The notes beneath the pieces are model-generated. The model was not told the DNA's origin. It saw only the letters and a program-made list of their open reading frames with translations, and did no database searches. From Sporocytophaga sp. (GTDB taxonomy: Bacteria; Bacteroidota; Bacteroidia; Cytophagales; Cytophagaceae), in the NCBI GenBank assembly GCA_024707265.1, contig JANQAB010000003.1:620001-684000 (forward strand): a stretch of 64,000 nt of DNA, read 5' to 3'. Below, in pieces: positions 47,382 to 57,214 of this stretch. A program made the position numbers and the translations under genes. Numbering within the stretch: position 1 is the first letter of the stretch; each line of letters starts with the position of its first letter.

Positions 47382-49508
47382 TTAAAAGAAAATTTTTAAT
47401 TCAACCGTAGTCTCTTGTCCGTTAAACCTATCCTTAGTAAAGTTTACATCCCTGTGGTCAAACCATCTGTGTCTGACATAAAGACCGGCCCTGCCTGAAA
47501 AATCGTAATCAAATCCAAGCCCATATCCATATCCCCTTTGATTAATAGGTTTTCCATTTGGATCCGCTATTGGCTTTTTAGTTGTCTCATCAATAATCAT
47601 TTCACCATTAGCATCTGCCAATTGTGTCCTATTATTACCCAAGGCTTTTTCATAGCTCACAAATCCTATTAAAGTAAGTTTTGGTCTGAATGCATAGAAT
47701 GCCATAAATTCCTCATAGAAATAACGAAGGAATGCTTTGTCTGAAAACTTAGGAATCGCTGAAAAACCTGGCTGAACAGAGCTATAGTTATTGTAATTTG
47801 ACAGGATCAATTCTCTTCCCAAAAATGATAGCTTGTATTTGAGATTAAGGTCAATACTATTAAATCCCTTTTTATAATCGCTAACTGTATCTGTTATTGC
47901 TAGTACTTCAAAGGCTCTTCTATAGATATTCATAATGTTCCCGTAAGGACCATTATTTCTTGTAAAAAATGCAAACCTTGATCTGGTAAATGAATTGGCT
48001 CTGTGCTGGAAGCTTATTGAATCATAAAGGTTTTCAATCTCCTGTGCGAATCCTGTACCTATGTTAACTTTCAGCTTACCGTAAGTATCTTCATGTTTCA
48101 GATACCCCCCCCATCTGTTGTTGGCCATTTGTTGAATATCTGTAACACCACCATAGTATGTTGTAATATCGTATATTGAACCTATGTTTTCTGCCGTTCC
48201 TAACGCATGAGGGTTCGCAGTATTCATAACTTGGCTATTGATGTTGGTTACTGCCTTATCAATGTAATACATCATTAGGTTAACCGGAACATTAAAAGCC
48301 TCTTTGGTGACATCAATCTGCCCCATTATTGTTGGAGCCCAGTTATAATCTGTTCCATAATTGTCGCCCTTTGTTACCTTCATAGGATTCTTTGAGGCCA
48401 GGACATTGCTTTTCGAATAATTGTTCAGAATAACATTTTCCTGATCTCTTTGAGCTATAAAGTCCTGGAACCTACCAACTCCTCCTTCAAAATAAATCTT
48501 GACATTATTAAGATTCAACCTTCCATCTATAGTTGCAATTTGCTGTCTGATTTTGAAAAGCTCTTGTATGTCAAGGAAACCAAACTGATTAAAATAGTTT
48601 AAACCAAATTTGTGCATCCCAAACCCTTTATCAAGCCTTCCTGCAACGAGGTTCCTTGGGCTTTTGGTTTTTGCAGCTGTAAATCCTCCACTATTATCAG
48701 TTTTTCCATAAACTATATTACCTCCAAAACCTAAAGGCATGTTTTTAGCTTCTAAAATAAAGCCTTGGGTTGCGGTGTTTCCCCAACGAGCATCTCTGGC
48801 TATGTTTTGTGTTGCGTAAAACTGATTATATCTATTAAACGATGCACCTTCCGGTTCCCATGGATAGCGTTCAAAAAGGTCATCGCGATACTCATAGTTC
48901 CAGAAGGTAAATGGACTTACTCTGTGCCAAAGCACACCTCCACCGGCGATTAATTTAAAATCTCCGATACCGGTATTGGCACTTCCTTCAAATTGAAGAA
49001 TTCTGTAAGTAGAAATTCTTCTGTTGAAGGCTGTATTCGTTCCTTCAATAACCCCACCGTTATCTTTTATAACCCCGGTAAGTTGATTATCCATTGCATA
49101 TTCAATTTTGAAGAAAGTTCTCGCAGTAGGATTTCCTTCAAGACGCAATAAAAACAATGGCTCCTGATATCCCTGAAGTGATCCATTGAAGGCTTCCACA
49201 CCATTGAATACCAGTGACTTTTCGGTCAGATTAGGATTTCCTGAATAATAGTTAGGCATTACACGATACTGTGTAAAGGATCTCGCATAACCGGAATATT
49301 TTAAACCAGACCATCTCTTGTAGCCCCCGGCAGGGGTCTCTGCATTTGAAGTAGATGATTTAAGTCCCAGTATTTTTTTAACAGGCAATTTTCTGAGAAG
49401 CAGTGGCGCTGAGCTCTTTTGCTCTTCAGATGGGGGATCTCCCGCAAAGGCAAAAAACCCGGGGAAACATGCCAACAAAAAGATGATTAGTTTAGTACGC
49501 GTTTTCAA
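47382..49508 (-). CDS. outer-membrane beta-barrel protein, large (glycan locus)
   Basis: A 708-residue protein. Signal peptide about 1-22 (IIFLLACFPGFFAFA). After a short linker, about 600 residues of amphipathic strands follow (GYARSFTQYRVMPNYYSG, KFGLNYFNQFG, GLYVRHRWFDHRD), ending TTVELKIFF with the terminal Phe of outer-membrane barrels. No TonB plug was seen. It is the first gene of this locus, 31 bases ahead of the second barrel gene. The pair may form a specialised porin for long oligosaccharides; this is inference from context. No named family known to me. Confidence 0.68.
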   Translation of the reverse strand: MKTRTKLIIFLLACFPGFFAFAGDPPSEEQKSSAPLLLRKLPVKKILGLKSSTSNAETPAGGYKRWSGLKYSGYARSFTQYRVMPNYYSGNPNLTEKSLVFNGVEAFNGSLQGYQEPLFLLRLEGNPTARTFFKIEYAMDNQLTGVIKDNGGVIEGTNTAFNRRISTYRILQFEGSANTGIGDFKLIAGGGVLWHRVSPFTFWNYEYRDDLFERYPWEPEGASFNRYNQFYATQNIARDARWGNTATQGFILEAKNMPLGFGGNIVYGKTDNSGGFTAAKTKSPRNLVAGRLDKGFGMHKFGLNYFNQFGFLDIQELFKIRQQIATIDGRLNLNNVKIYFEGGVGRFQDFIAQRDQENVILNNYSKSNVLASKNPMKVTKGDNYGTDYNWAPTIMGQIDVTKEAFNVPVNLMMYYIDKAVTNINSQVMNTANPHALGTAENIGSIYDITTYYGGVTDIQQMANNRWGGYLKHEDTYGKLKVNIGTGFAQEIENLYDSISFQHRANSFTRSRFAFFTRNNGPYGNIMNIYRRAFEVLAITDTVSDYKKGFNSIDLNLKYKLSFLGRELILSNYNNYSSVQPGFSAIPKFSDKAFLRYFYEEFMAFYAFRPKLTLIGFVSYEKALGNNRTQLADANGEMIIDETTKKPIADPNGKPINQRGYGYGLGFDYDFSGRAGLYVRHRWFDHRDVNFTKDRFNGQETTVELKIFF

Positions 49509-49889
49509 ACGATAAACAATTTATTTAAGTGAACTAAATTCTATTTTGTATTAAGTAAAATTAAATACATCAAATTGGTATGAACTTTATCTTAAGTTCA
49601 TTGTATTAATATAGTAAAAGCTCTTTCAGCAAAACCCCTAGATTAAAAAAGCTCATAAAATAGTTACATGAGTACCAAAATTAGCGTCGAAATTATTTAG
49701 CTTAAATAATTTATGACTTCAGCTTAGCAAAGGACACGACTATTTACAGGTTGCAATATTATATTTTTAATTTCAAATAAGAAAGACTTTTTTTTCTATT
49801 AATTATATTAAAATCCTACTTTATAATAAAAAAATCATATACTAGTGGGTTTTAAAATTTGAATTTAAAAAAATTATTTCAAATTTAAT
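49509..49889. other. intergenic region upstream of the glycan locus
   Basis: 381 bases, very AT-rich, no gene. It must hold the promoter of the 42.5-49.5 kb locus. A perfect dyad TGAACTT-N6-AAGTTCA at 49581-49600 lies 73 bases from the first start codon and is listed on its own. No clear -33/-7 pair was recognised. Confidence 0.55.
49581..49600. promoter_or_regulatory. dyad, possible operator of the glycan locus
   Basis: TGAACTT (49581-49587) and AAGTTCA (49594-49600) are perfect inverted repeats with a 6-base spacer, 73-92 bases upstream of the large barrel gene. The arrangement suits a dimeric repressor or activator. No other copy was seen in the window. Confidence 0.35.
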
Positions 49890-51989
49890 CTATATATAAG
49901 GTTCCTGTCCGGGACGGGAGTAATTGAAATCTAAAAAGTTATAAAAAAATCTTGATCGCTCATAAAACTGAAGTGGTGTTTTATTGAGCTTAATTGCATC
50001 AGGATAATAGCCAACCATAATCTGCACCATACTGAATACTAGGTGTTCATTTCTGAACCTCAATCCAAGTCCAAATCCAGAATAATAATTTGATCTTGTC
50101 AAAAAATTTCTATTTTGTCCTATCCATGCAAAATCTGCAAAGAGGACAAATGCCATTTTAAATCCAAGTAAATTTAATGGAGGATAAAAATTTGATTCCA
50201 TATTAATTACAAATTTCTTCGTTCCAACCACTCCCTCCGAAATAAACCCTCTTAATCCATTTTCCCGATTGATATTGACATAATATCCATCAAGTTGATT
50301 TAACCCCTTAGTATATCTGAAACTTATGTAATTTCTGTACTTCCAGTTTCTAAAGGTAATCAGTGGGGTGAAATGAAGTAACCTCCCATAATAAACGCCT
50401 TCCTCCATTTTGTTCCCTCTCCAGAAAGATCCGTATCCACCTGTGAGCGAAACATATCCAATCTTTTTTACAAATTCAGCCATTGTAAAATTTATCCCTC
50501 CATAAGGCAGAAGTGGTCCGTCCCTTTTTTTTAACACCAGCCGTAATGCCCATCATTTTACCTATTGGTATATCTTCTGTTCTGCCTAACCTGAAAATAT
50601 ACCTGTCTTTATAAAAACGTCTGTTTATATAAGTTAAACCGGCAAAAGCACTTTCAGAAGAATAGTATGTAAAATACCTTCCTTCTTTTTTTTTCAGGTA
50701 CATTTTCATATAAATACTTAACTGCCCTTACAGCAAAAATCAATCTACTCCCCTCTCCATTTTTAGTTTTTACAAGAAAGGGAAATGCATAACCTGCCCA
50801 AACATCTCCCATATAAAGTTTTATCTTCTGACCCACCGTAAAACTATCAAATCGAAGATTATAAGGCCAAAGCTCTAGAATTGAATAATTAATACCTCCC
50901 AACCATTTTATCTCCGGAGTCTGAAATTCTCTGTTAATACCCGAAATAAAACTATTTAACCCAAATGCATAACGGTAAGAAACATTTGCATTAATTAGTC
51001 CTTTTTGAAATGTATTGATATTGTAGTTCCCATAAAAATTGATTCCTTTGGGATACCTTTTATTAAAAGTAAAATCAGTAAGCAGCTGTTGTCCTAACCC
51101 TGCAAAATTAGCATCCTGAATAAAAAAGCCTTTTGAACCTGTTTTCTGATCAAAACCACCTCCTACAGAAATATTCCATACATCTTGCACCAGCACAATT
51201 ACATCAACACTATCTTTTCCTTCATAATCAACAATGACCACCTTTGCATCATATGCATAACTTGTAGCTCTCAGCAATCTTTCCGTTTCACTAAGCGTAA
51301 GAGAATTTACCAGATCTCCTTTGGTAAATAACAATCGCCTTTTTATCATCCACTTCTGACTCTTAATATGTAAAGCATTGCCGCTTTTTTCAAGAAAGCC
51401 CTTTGGTTTTTTGTCTGGATTCTCCACTGATGGACCGAATACACCTAGGACTCGGATATCAATTTTCCTGATGATCTTATTTTCATAATTTGCATACCTT
51501 TCATCGCTTTTTTCTTTGGATTCAGGCTTGGTCTGACTTGCATCATTCTCTTCAAAGACAAGAAAATTCTTAATTAGCTGAGATAAAAAATTCTTTTTTT
51601 GTGAGAACTGCCGAATATCTTTAAATACTTGTTCATTTTTAGTGCGGATGGTATCTTGATGAACAATAACTGTATCTATTTTAGGTATAATTTCCTTACT
51701 CTCAACAAATTCAATTTTACCATCTTTCAAAATGGGCTTTAGAAATTGAACCAGAGTATCCTTTTCTCTAATTACCAAATCTTTAACAATAACCAAAGTA
51801 TCATTTTTCAAAAAAAAAGTATCTTTTCTGGAAATAAAGAGTTCTTTAATCGAGAGTTTTTTAAATAAAGTATCCCTATTTAAAAATAGCAGAGAATCCG
51901 CTTTTTTCGACCTGCGCATAAGTTTGCAGAGCAAAAAACAGAAATACCTGTATAAGGAAAATAAATCTTAAAAAGACAGGGCATTTCAT
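49890..51989 (-). CDS. Omp85/BamA-like outer-membrane surface antigen (three frameshifts)
   Basis: About 699 residues when repaired. The signal peptide (MKCPVFLRFIFLIQ, ending FALQTYAQ) begins at ATG 51987-51989. Extra bases in T6 (51902-51907), T9 (50686-50694) and T8 (50525-50532) each shift the frame. After the signal, about 120 residues with repeated K/RDTL motifs form a spacer. Then come a POTRA-like domain (IRKIDIRVLGVFGPS, LTLSETERLLRATSYAYDAKV) and a beta-barrel (GGGFDQKTGSKGFFIQDANF). It ends NFLDFNYSRP. It likely inserts or exports proteins at the outer membrane. Monocistronic. Confidence 0.8.
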
Positions 51990-52413
51990 TTAAAAACACT
52001 TTCAACGAAGTTATTTTATAAAACATTTGCAATGCTTATTGTTTTCATTTTTACAAATTTTAATCCAATTCATCCCTCTAAACAGTGTAGATAATTACCT
52101 TTTAAAGGTAATGTGAATAGATTTTAACTAAAAAAAATTTACTTTTTACCACAAAAAACACCATAATAAAAAATCAAAAAACATTAAACACACCTTATTT
52201 TTATTAACACAATTTTATTATACCTCATTTTTGTTCTATTTTACACCTAAATTCAATATAAAAATCAAATATTATATATAAATTATGAAATTTACAGTTA
52301 TTTTTTTAACTTATATAAACAGATCATTAATATATAATTAATCCAAGATAAAAAGAATTAAAAATTTATCAGAGGAATTAAACAGATACGGTATATATAA
52401 AATACAGAGGCAT
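51990..52413. other. AT-rich intergenic region upstream of the PII gene
   Basis: 424 bases of about 80% A+T between divergent genes. No ORF, tRNA or clear promoter pair was recognised. It must contain the PII-Amt promoter, which in other bacteria is nitrogen-controlled; I saw no sigma-54 -24/-12 motif. Confidence 0.55.
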
Positions 52414-52753
52414 ATGAAAAAAATTGAAGCCATAATAAGATCATCTCACTTTTACCCTGTGAAAGATGCACTCCATAAAATAGGTATTGATTTTTTCACT
52501 TTTCAGGATGTAAAAGGTGTTGGAAATCAAAAAAAGTGAAAAAACTGTTTACAGAGGACAGGAATATGATCTTGGTTCGATTGCCAGAACCAAAATAACC
52601 ATTGTCGCATCTAATGAATCAGTGGATGAAATCATCAATGCTATTCTCTGCAGCGCGAGAACAGGAGAAATAGGTGATGGAAAAATTTTTATCTCCCCAA
52701 TTGAACAAGCAATCCGGATAAGGTCTGGCGAACGGGACATTACAGCACTTTAA
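52414..52753 (+). CDS. glnK: PII family nitrogen regulator (one frameshift)
   Basis: About 112 residues when repaired. The frame starts MKKIEAIIRSSHFYPVKDAL at 52414 and stops early after NQKK; one surplus base in A7 at 52529-52535 is the cause. Correcting it gives NQKSEKTVYRGQEYDLGSIA and then ITIVASNESVDEII, CSARTGEIGDGKIFI and IRSGERDITAL, the B- and C-loop marks of GlnB/GlnK. Tyr in TVYRGQEY is at the T-loop modification position. PII binds ATP and 2-oxoglutarate and controls the adjacent Amt by plugging it. It lies 46 bases upstream of the amt gene. Confidence 0.9.
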
Positions 52754-52799
52754 CCTTTACCATAATCCGCTTTTACTAAAATACACACTCCCATAGCAA

Positions 52800-54158
52800 A
52801 TGAACCAGCCATTACTCGACGCTTCTGCAACTGGAAATATTGATTCAACTTCAAATATTATTACAGTGTATAATGATTCCCTTTTCATAAACGCTGAAAT
52901 CATTAATAGTCTCAAAGCTGAAATTGCCGGAAACGCATTACTTTCCAATAATATGTGGATGATGATAGCAACTGCTCTGATGTTCATTATGCATCTGGGG
53001 TTTGCAACAGTTGAATCAGGACTTTCCAGATCCAAAAACACCACTAATATTTTATTTAAAAATACTATAATGCCTGCAATGGGAATCCTGATATTCAGCC
53101 TATGGGGATATAATCTTATGTATCCTGGCAACCTCTTTGAAGGAAATTTTATTGGATTTTCAGGATTTGGAATTGCTGAACCTGAAGTGAGCTCCAACTT
53201 AGAAACGAGCAATTTCACATTCTGGTCATTTTTTCTCTTTCAGGCTATGTTCGCTGCTACAGCTACAACGATAGTATCCGGGGCAGTAGCTGAAAGGATT
53301 AAAATATGGAGTTTTATTCTCTTTTCATTTTTACTTGTGGGCTTTATCTACCCTATTATAGGCTTCTGGACTTGGGGTGGAGGATTTTTGCAACAAATGG
53401 ATGTCCAGTTTTACGATTTTGCAGGATCTACAGTAGTCCATTCTGTAGGTGGATGGTCCGCACTCGCCGGGGTTATTGTGCTTGGACCAAGAATAGGCAA
53501 ATATGTAGACAACAGAATAATTCCTCTTCCTGGTCATAGTATGCCACTCGCTACCATTGGCGTCTTTCTATTGTGGTTTGGCTGGTTTGGATTTAATGGA
53601 GGATCTGTTTTATCAGCAAATCCTAAACTGGTCTCTCTTGTACTTGTCACGACATGCCTTTCTGCATCTGCTGGAGCAATCGGAGCTCTGACAACTTCTT
53701 TTATCACAACAAGAACGATTGACCATAGTATGGTTTTGAATGGAATACTTGGAGGACTTGTTGCTATTACAGCCGGAGCAGATAAGATGATGCCCTCGGA
53801 AGCGATTATTATTGGACTTACTTCCGGAACATTGGTAGTCCTTGCGGTACTCCTCTTTGATAAACTTAGAATTGATGATCCTGTAGGTGCAATCTCAGTT
53901 CACCTGATATGTGGAATATTCGGGACTCTTACTTTAGGTTTTATGGGGGATCTGGCAGAGATCAATGGAACGAAGCAACTTATCAGTCAGGTAATAGGAA
54001 TTACATCGACTGGGCTGTTTGTTTTTCCTTTAACCTATCTAATTTTCATCCTTATAGATAAGACCATTGGGCTTAGAGTTACAGCAAAAGAAGAACTGGA
54101 AGGACTTGATGTTAGTATACATGGTACGAGGGCCTACCATATTGACAATGCAAAATAA
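52800..54158 (+). CDS. amt: ammonium transporter
   Basis: A 452-residue inner-membrane transporter with about 11 helices. Marks: the FFLFQAMFAATATTIVSGAVAERIK block with the gate Phe residues, STVVHSVGGWSALAGVI (first conduction His), PLPGHSMPLATIGVFLLWFGWFGFNGGS, and the second His in ISVHLICGIFGTL. The N-terminus has about 50 extra residues ahead of the first helix (TALMFIMHLGFATVESG). It moves NH3/NH4+ and is controlled by the PII protein encoded just upstream. A hairpin follows its stop codon (54177-54210). Confidence 0.95.
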   Translation: MNQPLLDASATGNIDSTSNIITVYNDSLFINAEIINSLKAEIAGNALLSNNMWMMIATALMFIMHLGFATVESGLSRSKNTTNILFKNTIMPAMGILIFSLWGYNLMYPGNLFEGNFIGFSGFGIAEPEVSSNLETSNFTFWSFFLFQAMFAATATTIVSGAVAERIKIWSFILFSFLLVGFIYPIIGFWTWGGGFLQQMDVQFYDFAGSTVVHSVGGWSALAGVIVLGPRIGKYVDNRIIPLPGHSMPLATIGVFLLWFGWFGFNGGSVLSANPKLVSLVLVTTCLSASAGAIGALTTSFITTRTIDHSMVLNGILGGLVAITAGADKMMPSEAIIIGLTSGTLVVLAVLLFDKLRIDDPVGAISVHLICGIFGTLTLGFMGDLAEINGTKQLISQVIGITSTGLFVFPLTYLIFILIDKTIGLRVTAKEELEGLDVSIHGTRAYHIDNAK

Positions 54159-54176
54159 AGTTAACTTCAATCAGTA

Positions 54177-54210
54177 TCAGCCCTTCATTATTAAATTAAA
54201 GCAGGGCTGA
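54177..54210. terminator. bidirectional terminator between amt and GDSL hydrolase gene
   Basis: TCAGCCCT (54177-54184) pairs with AGGGCTGA (54203-54210) over an 18-base AT loop. The stop of the convergent hydrolase gene (54196-54198) is in the loop. No strong U-tract follows, so termination may be partial. Confidence 0.6.
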
Positions 54211-54801
54211 CCAATCCATCTTTAGCATAATCTTCTCAACCCACTTCTCATATTGATATCCACTCGGATGAAGGCCATCCGAAGCTGTATATCTATGATC
54301 GTCAGCCGATCGTCTACTAATCCCGGTAATACTAAGATAAAGAGCCCCCTCAGATTCAGACACTTCGAAATTCTCTCTATTGAAGGCATCTATCTCCTCT
54401 GAGATTCTTTCTTTATCCTTTTCTGCGGCAAATGGAGTACAGGACCAATCCGGGATAGATAATATAAACACAGAATTATATGCTGAGTATGTTTTTGCTT
54501 TTAATAAAAGCCTTCTGAATTCATTTCGATACTTATCAATACAATATCCTCTGTATTGATTATTTACACCTATAAGAAGAAACACCAGGTCATATTCATT
54601 TTTTCCCAAATTACTTTCCTCTATAGCTGTATCAAGTTCACCTGTTGTCCAACCCGTCTTTGCCACAACTTTCAGTTCAACGGAAAAACACTTATTTTCC
54701 AAATTTCTTTTAAGCAAAAATGGCCAGCTTTCACTTTGAGCAACATCCTCTCCTATTGTATAGGAATCCCCTAGTGCAAGTATTTTAATTTTATTCATCA
54801 T
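54196..54801 (-). CDS. SGNH/GDSL hydrolase
   Basis: A 201-residue esterase-type protein. Block I is LALGDSYTIG (nucleophile Ser13), the oxyanion Gly is in TGWTTGELD, block III is LLIGVNNQYRG and block V is SDGLHPSGYQYEKW (Asp-x-x-His). So the catalytic set is complete. No signal peptide, so it is probably cytoplasmic. It may hydrolyse an acyl or acetyl ester. Alone between the amt operon and the glycosyltransferase. Confidence 0.9.
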   Translation of the reverse strand: MMNKIKILALGDSYTIGEDVAQSESWPFLLKRNLENKCFSVELKVVAKTGWTTGELDTAIEESNLGKNEYDLVFLLIGVNNQYRGYCIDKYRNEFRRLLLKAKTYSAYNSVFILSIPDWSCTPFAAEKDKERISEEIDAFNRENFEVSESEGALYLSITGISRRSADDHRYTASDGLHPSGYQYEKWVEKIMLKMDWSALL

Positions 54802-54985
54802 TTATATTCCTACTAACAATCTTTTTTTTGATCCATATTCCTTAAAAATGTATTTCACCTTTCGAAATATCTTCCCTTGAGCAAGGGAAAATGGTATTTC
54901 AAAAAGTAAATGTCTTCAAAGTAAATTTAACAATTCCCACAAACTTTTATAAAAGACCAAGGTTTGAAATTCAAACAACAAGTGT

Positions 54986-56177
54986 ATGACAAAAGGCCTT
55001 ACATTTATATGTCTTGGAAATGAGCACTGGGAATGCGGCAACCCTTCTCCACTGATTGAGATCATGCATGAATTAAGCCGCGACAATACTGTGCTTTATG
55101 TAGAAAATCAATACTCTATCAGCGATATATTTGACAGTATAAAAGGAAAAAAAGAAGTTCCTGTGCGAAAGATGCTTAATCTTGATAACAGGTTAAGAGC
55201 CCAGCAATCAAGAACAGGCTCAAATGTATATATTTTAACCCCTCCTCCTGTTTTACCCTTAAACAAAATAAAGGATAAGGAGATTTATAAAAAATTACTT
55301 GCATTTAATGCCCGCATCCTAGAAACAGAATTAAGAAAAAGCATTCATTTCTTAAACCTTTCAGACATCATTTTTATATCAGGGGCTAATCCTGATTATG
55401 GTTTAGCACTTTTGAAAAAATTTAACGACACCCTCAACGTCTATTATACATTTGAAGGCACGGTTGAAGAGGAGCCTCATGAGCATGCATTATTTGAGAA
55501 AGAGTATATAGAAGCTACAGATGTAGTCATTGCCAATACCGAAATTCTATATAACAAAATCAGATGCTTTAAGGATGCTACCTTTCTTATACGAAACGGC
55601 GTTAGATTTGAAGATTTTTACAAAAGGAGCATGTCTGTACAAAAATCAGAATCTATCACTATCGGTTCGATAGGGATCATAGATAAGGATTTTGATATAG
55701 CCGCAGCAATATACCTTATAGAAAATCTGAAAGATGTCAACTTCGTCTTTTCAGGAAAAGTGCTTGATAATACCATATTAAAAAAGCTTGAAATGTATCC
55801 CAACTTCTCTCATATAGGAATAAAAAAAAGAGATGAGTTTGCAGAACTTTTATCAGGTTTTGACATTGGCATTATTCTTAATAAGGGAGATTCACATCCT
55901 CCACTAGAGGTAGGACTGAATGAATACCTTTCTGCAGGCAAATCTGTCATAGCATTTAATTACATCTTTATCAAAGACTATAAAGATGTTGTCAGATTTT
56001 GCAGTTCGAAAGAAGAGATGTTAAAATCAATCAAAGAAGAGTTGATCCTTGACTCAAAAGAAAAAAAAAGAAAAAAGATATGAACGTGCAAGAGCAAATT
56101 CATGGGAAAGGAAGGCTGAAATTTTCCAGACAATTGTAAAAGACTATATCGACAAAAAGCTTTATTCAAAAGCATAA
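54986..56177 (+). CDS. GT4-like glycosyltransferase (one frameshift)
   Basis: About 396 residues when repaired. It has an unusual N-terminal motif FICLGNEHWECGNPSPLIE, then VVIANTEILYNKI and IRNGVRFEDFYK in the middle and ELLSGFDIGIILNKGDSHPPLEVGLNEYLSAGKSVIAF towards the end; the last is the sugar-nucleotide site of GT-B enzymes. The frame ends early at A9 (56061-56069) with one surplus base; correction adds YERARANSWERKAEIF and the gene stops at 56177. It likely makes a surface polysaccharide. Orphan: no other sugar gene is close except the HAD-like gene. Confidence 0.82.
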
Positions 56178-56183
56178 ATATAA

Positions 56184-56229
56184 GAGGCTGTAATCTTCAG
56201 AGGATGAGATTTTGAAGATGTACAGCCTC
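56184..56229 (+). terminator. long hairpin terminator after glycosyltransferase gene
   Basis: GAGGCTGTA (56184-56192) pairs with TACAGCCTC (56221-56229), and an inner ATCTTCA/TGAAGAT stem extends it. It lies 6 bases after the repaired glycosyltransferase stop, which supports 56177 as the true end. AAAATT follows, so the U-tract is poor on the plus strand. Confidence 0.65.
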
Positions 56230-56378
56230 AAAATTATAATTAACTACACAAAGAAATAAAATAAATATAAGTTTCTATTAAGAGAACACACTGATTTATC
56301 AAATTGTTCTCCATCCACTTTCTCCTTTGAATTAACCAAACTGAGAGAATCAGGTTCTATTGTAAAGAGGGATAAAAA

Positions 56379-56711
56379 ATGATGAGAATATTTATTACGC
56401 TTGATGGAACAATATGTCCTGTTAAAAAAGATGATGAGACCTTTGAAAACTTAATACCCTTTCCAGGCGCTAAAGAAAAGATCAATAAACTAAGGAAAGC
56501 CGGACACTATATAATTATCCTCACCAAGCGACACCTTTCCGCTTACAATTCAGGAATAAAAAATATTGGTAAAGTTACCCTCGAATGGCTTGATGCAAAT
56601 GGAATAGAATTCGACGAACTTTACCTCGGAACGCCTGATTTATCTGGGCTGAAAGCATCTGTTGAGTTTACAGACTGGAAGGTGATTGAAGAAAAACTAT
56701 TAGGTTGTTAA
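56379..56711 (+). CDS. short HAD-like protein lacking the motif I nucleophile
   Basis: A 110-residue protein of the minimal HAD fold. Motif I reads FITLDGTICP; the usual first Asp of DxDGT is Thr, while the second Asp is kept. Motif II lies in YIIILTKRH (Thr in place), and KASVEFTDWK supplies the C-terminal part; motif IV is poor. It resembles the small capsule or polynucleotide-kinase-type HAD proteins, often near glycosyltransferases. The lost nucleophile predicts no phosphatase activity. It may be a binding or regulatory protein. ATG at 56379, with GAGGGA ahead of it. Confidence 0.7.
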   Translation: MMRIFITLDGTICPVKKDDETFENLIPFPGAKEKINKLRKAGHYIIILTKRHLSAYNSGIKNIGKVTLEWLDANGIEFDELYLGTPDLSGLKASVEFTDWKVIEEKLLGC

Positions 56712-56716
56712 ATAAA

Positions 56717-56742
56717 AGAGACTGCCTTTTATGACAGCCTCT
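56717..56742. terminator. hairpin between HAD-like and PepSY-like genes
   Basis: AGAGACTG (56717-56724) pairs with CAGCCTCT (56735-56742) with one A-C mismatch over CCTTTTATGA. It lies 5 bases after the HAD-like stop and 29 bases from the convergent stop at 56772. Likely a bidirectional terminator. Confidence 0.55.
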
Positions 56743-56771
56743 CACTTCTCCTTTAACAAACTTAACTTATA

Positions 56772-57125
56772 TTATTGATTTTCTTTAACATGCTTAACTT
56801 GTTTCAAAAGTTCACCTTCTTTATTAAAAAGGAGTTCATACCTGTAATGGTCTTTAAATAAGAATACCTCTATCTTATCTGACTTCTGTGTCTTTAATTC
56901 ATTCATCTCTTCTATCCTGCAACCTGAAAAATGGTCAGAGATATACTTTCTGATTTGTATCGGCAATTGAATCCAGGTAAGCGTTATTTTTTGCAAAAGC
57001 TTTTCTGCATCAAAAGTTACATGAATTGGAGTAATCAAAATCTTCCTATTGGCAACTGTGTATGTAGCTACTGACAATATCACAACAACGGTCATGATGA
57101 GTGTCCAGAATAATGTTTTCATCAC
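56772..57125 (-). CDS. small membrane-anchored PepSY/BLIP-like protein
   Basis: A 117-residue protein with one N-terminal membrane helix (LFWTLIMTVVVILSVATYTVA, residues 4-24). The remainder, LPIQIRKYISDHFSGCRIEE, EVFLFKDHYRYELLFNKEGEL, has the pattern of the PepSY-like/BLIP domain (short helix, then strands ending in (F/L)D/N.xGxL). Such proteins often sit beside two-component systems. It lies 90 bases downstream of the histidine kinase gene on the same strand, so it may be the signal receptor or inhibitor of that kinase. This role is inference. Confidence 0.6.
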   Translation of the reverse strand: MMKTLFWTLIMTVVVILSVATYTVANRKILITPIHVTFDAEKLLQKITLTWIQLPIQIRKYISDHFSGCRIEEMNELKTQKSDKIEVFLFKDHYRYELLFNKEGELLKQVKHVKENQ

Positions 57126-57214
57126 CTTTTTTATTTTATTAATAAAGGTAATTTAGAATTCTGAGAACATTTTGAAGTTGAAATCTAAGGGGGATACTTA
57201 ATTGTTATAAGAGA

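Noticed and set aside
52757..53218. 153-residue open frame antisense to amt
   Set aside because: Complement of the conserved ammonium transporter; hydrophobic composition is due to the amt helices.
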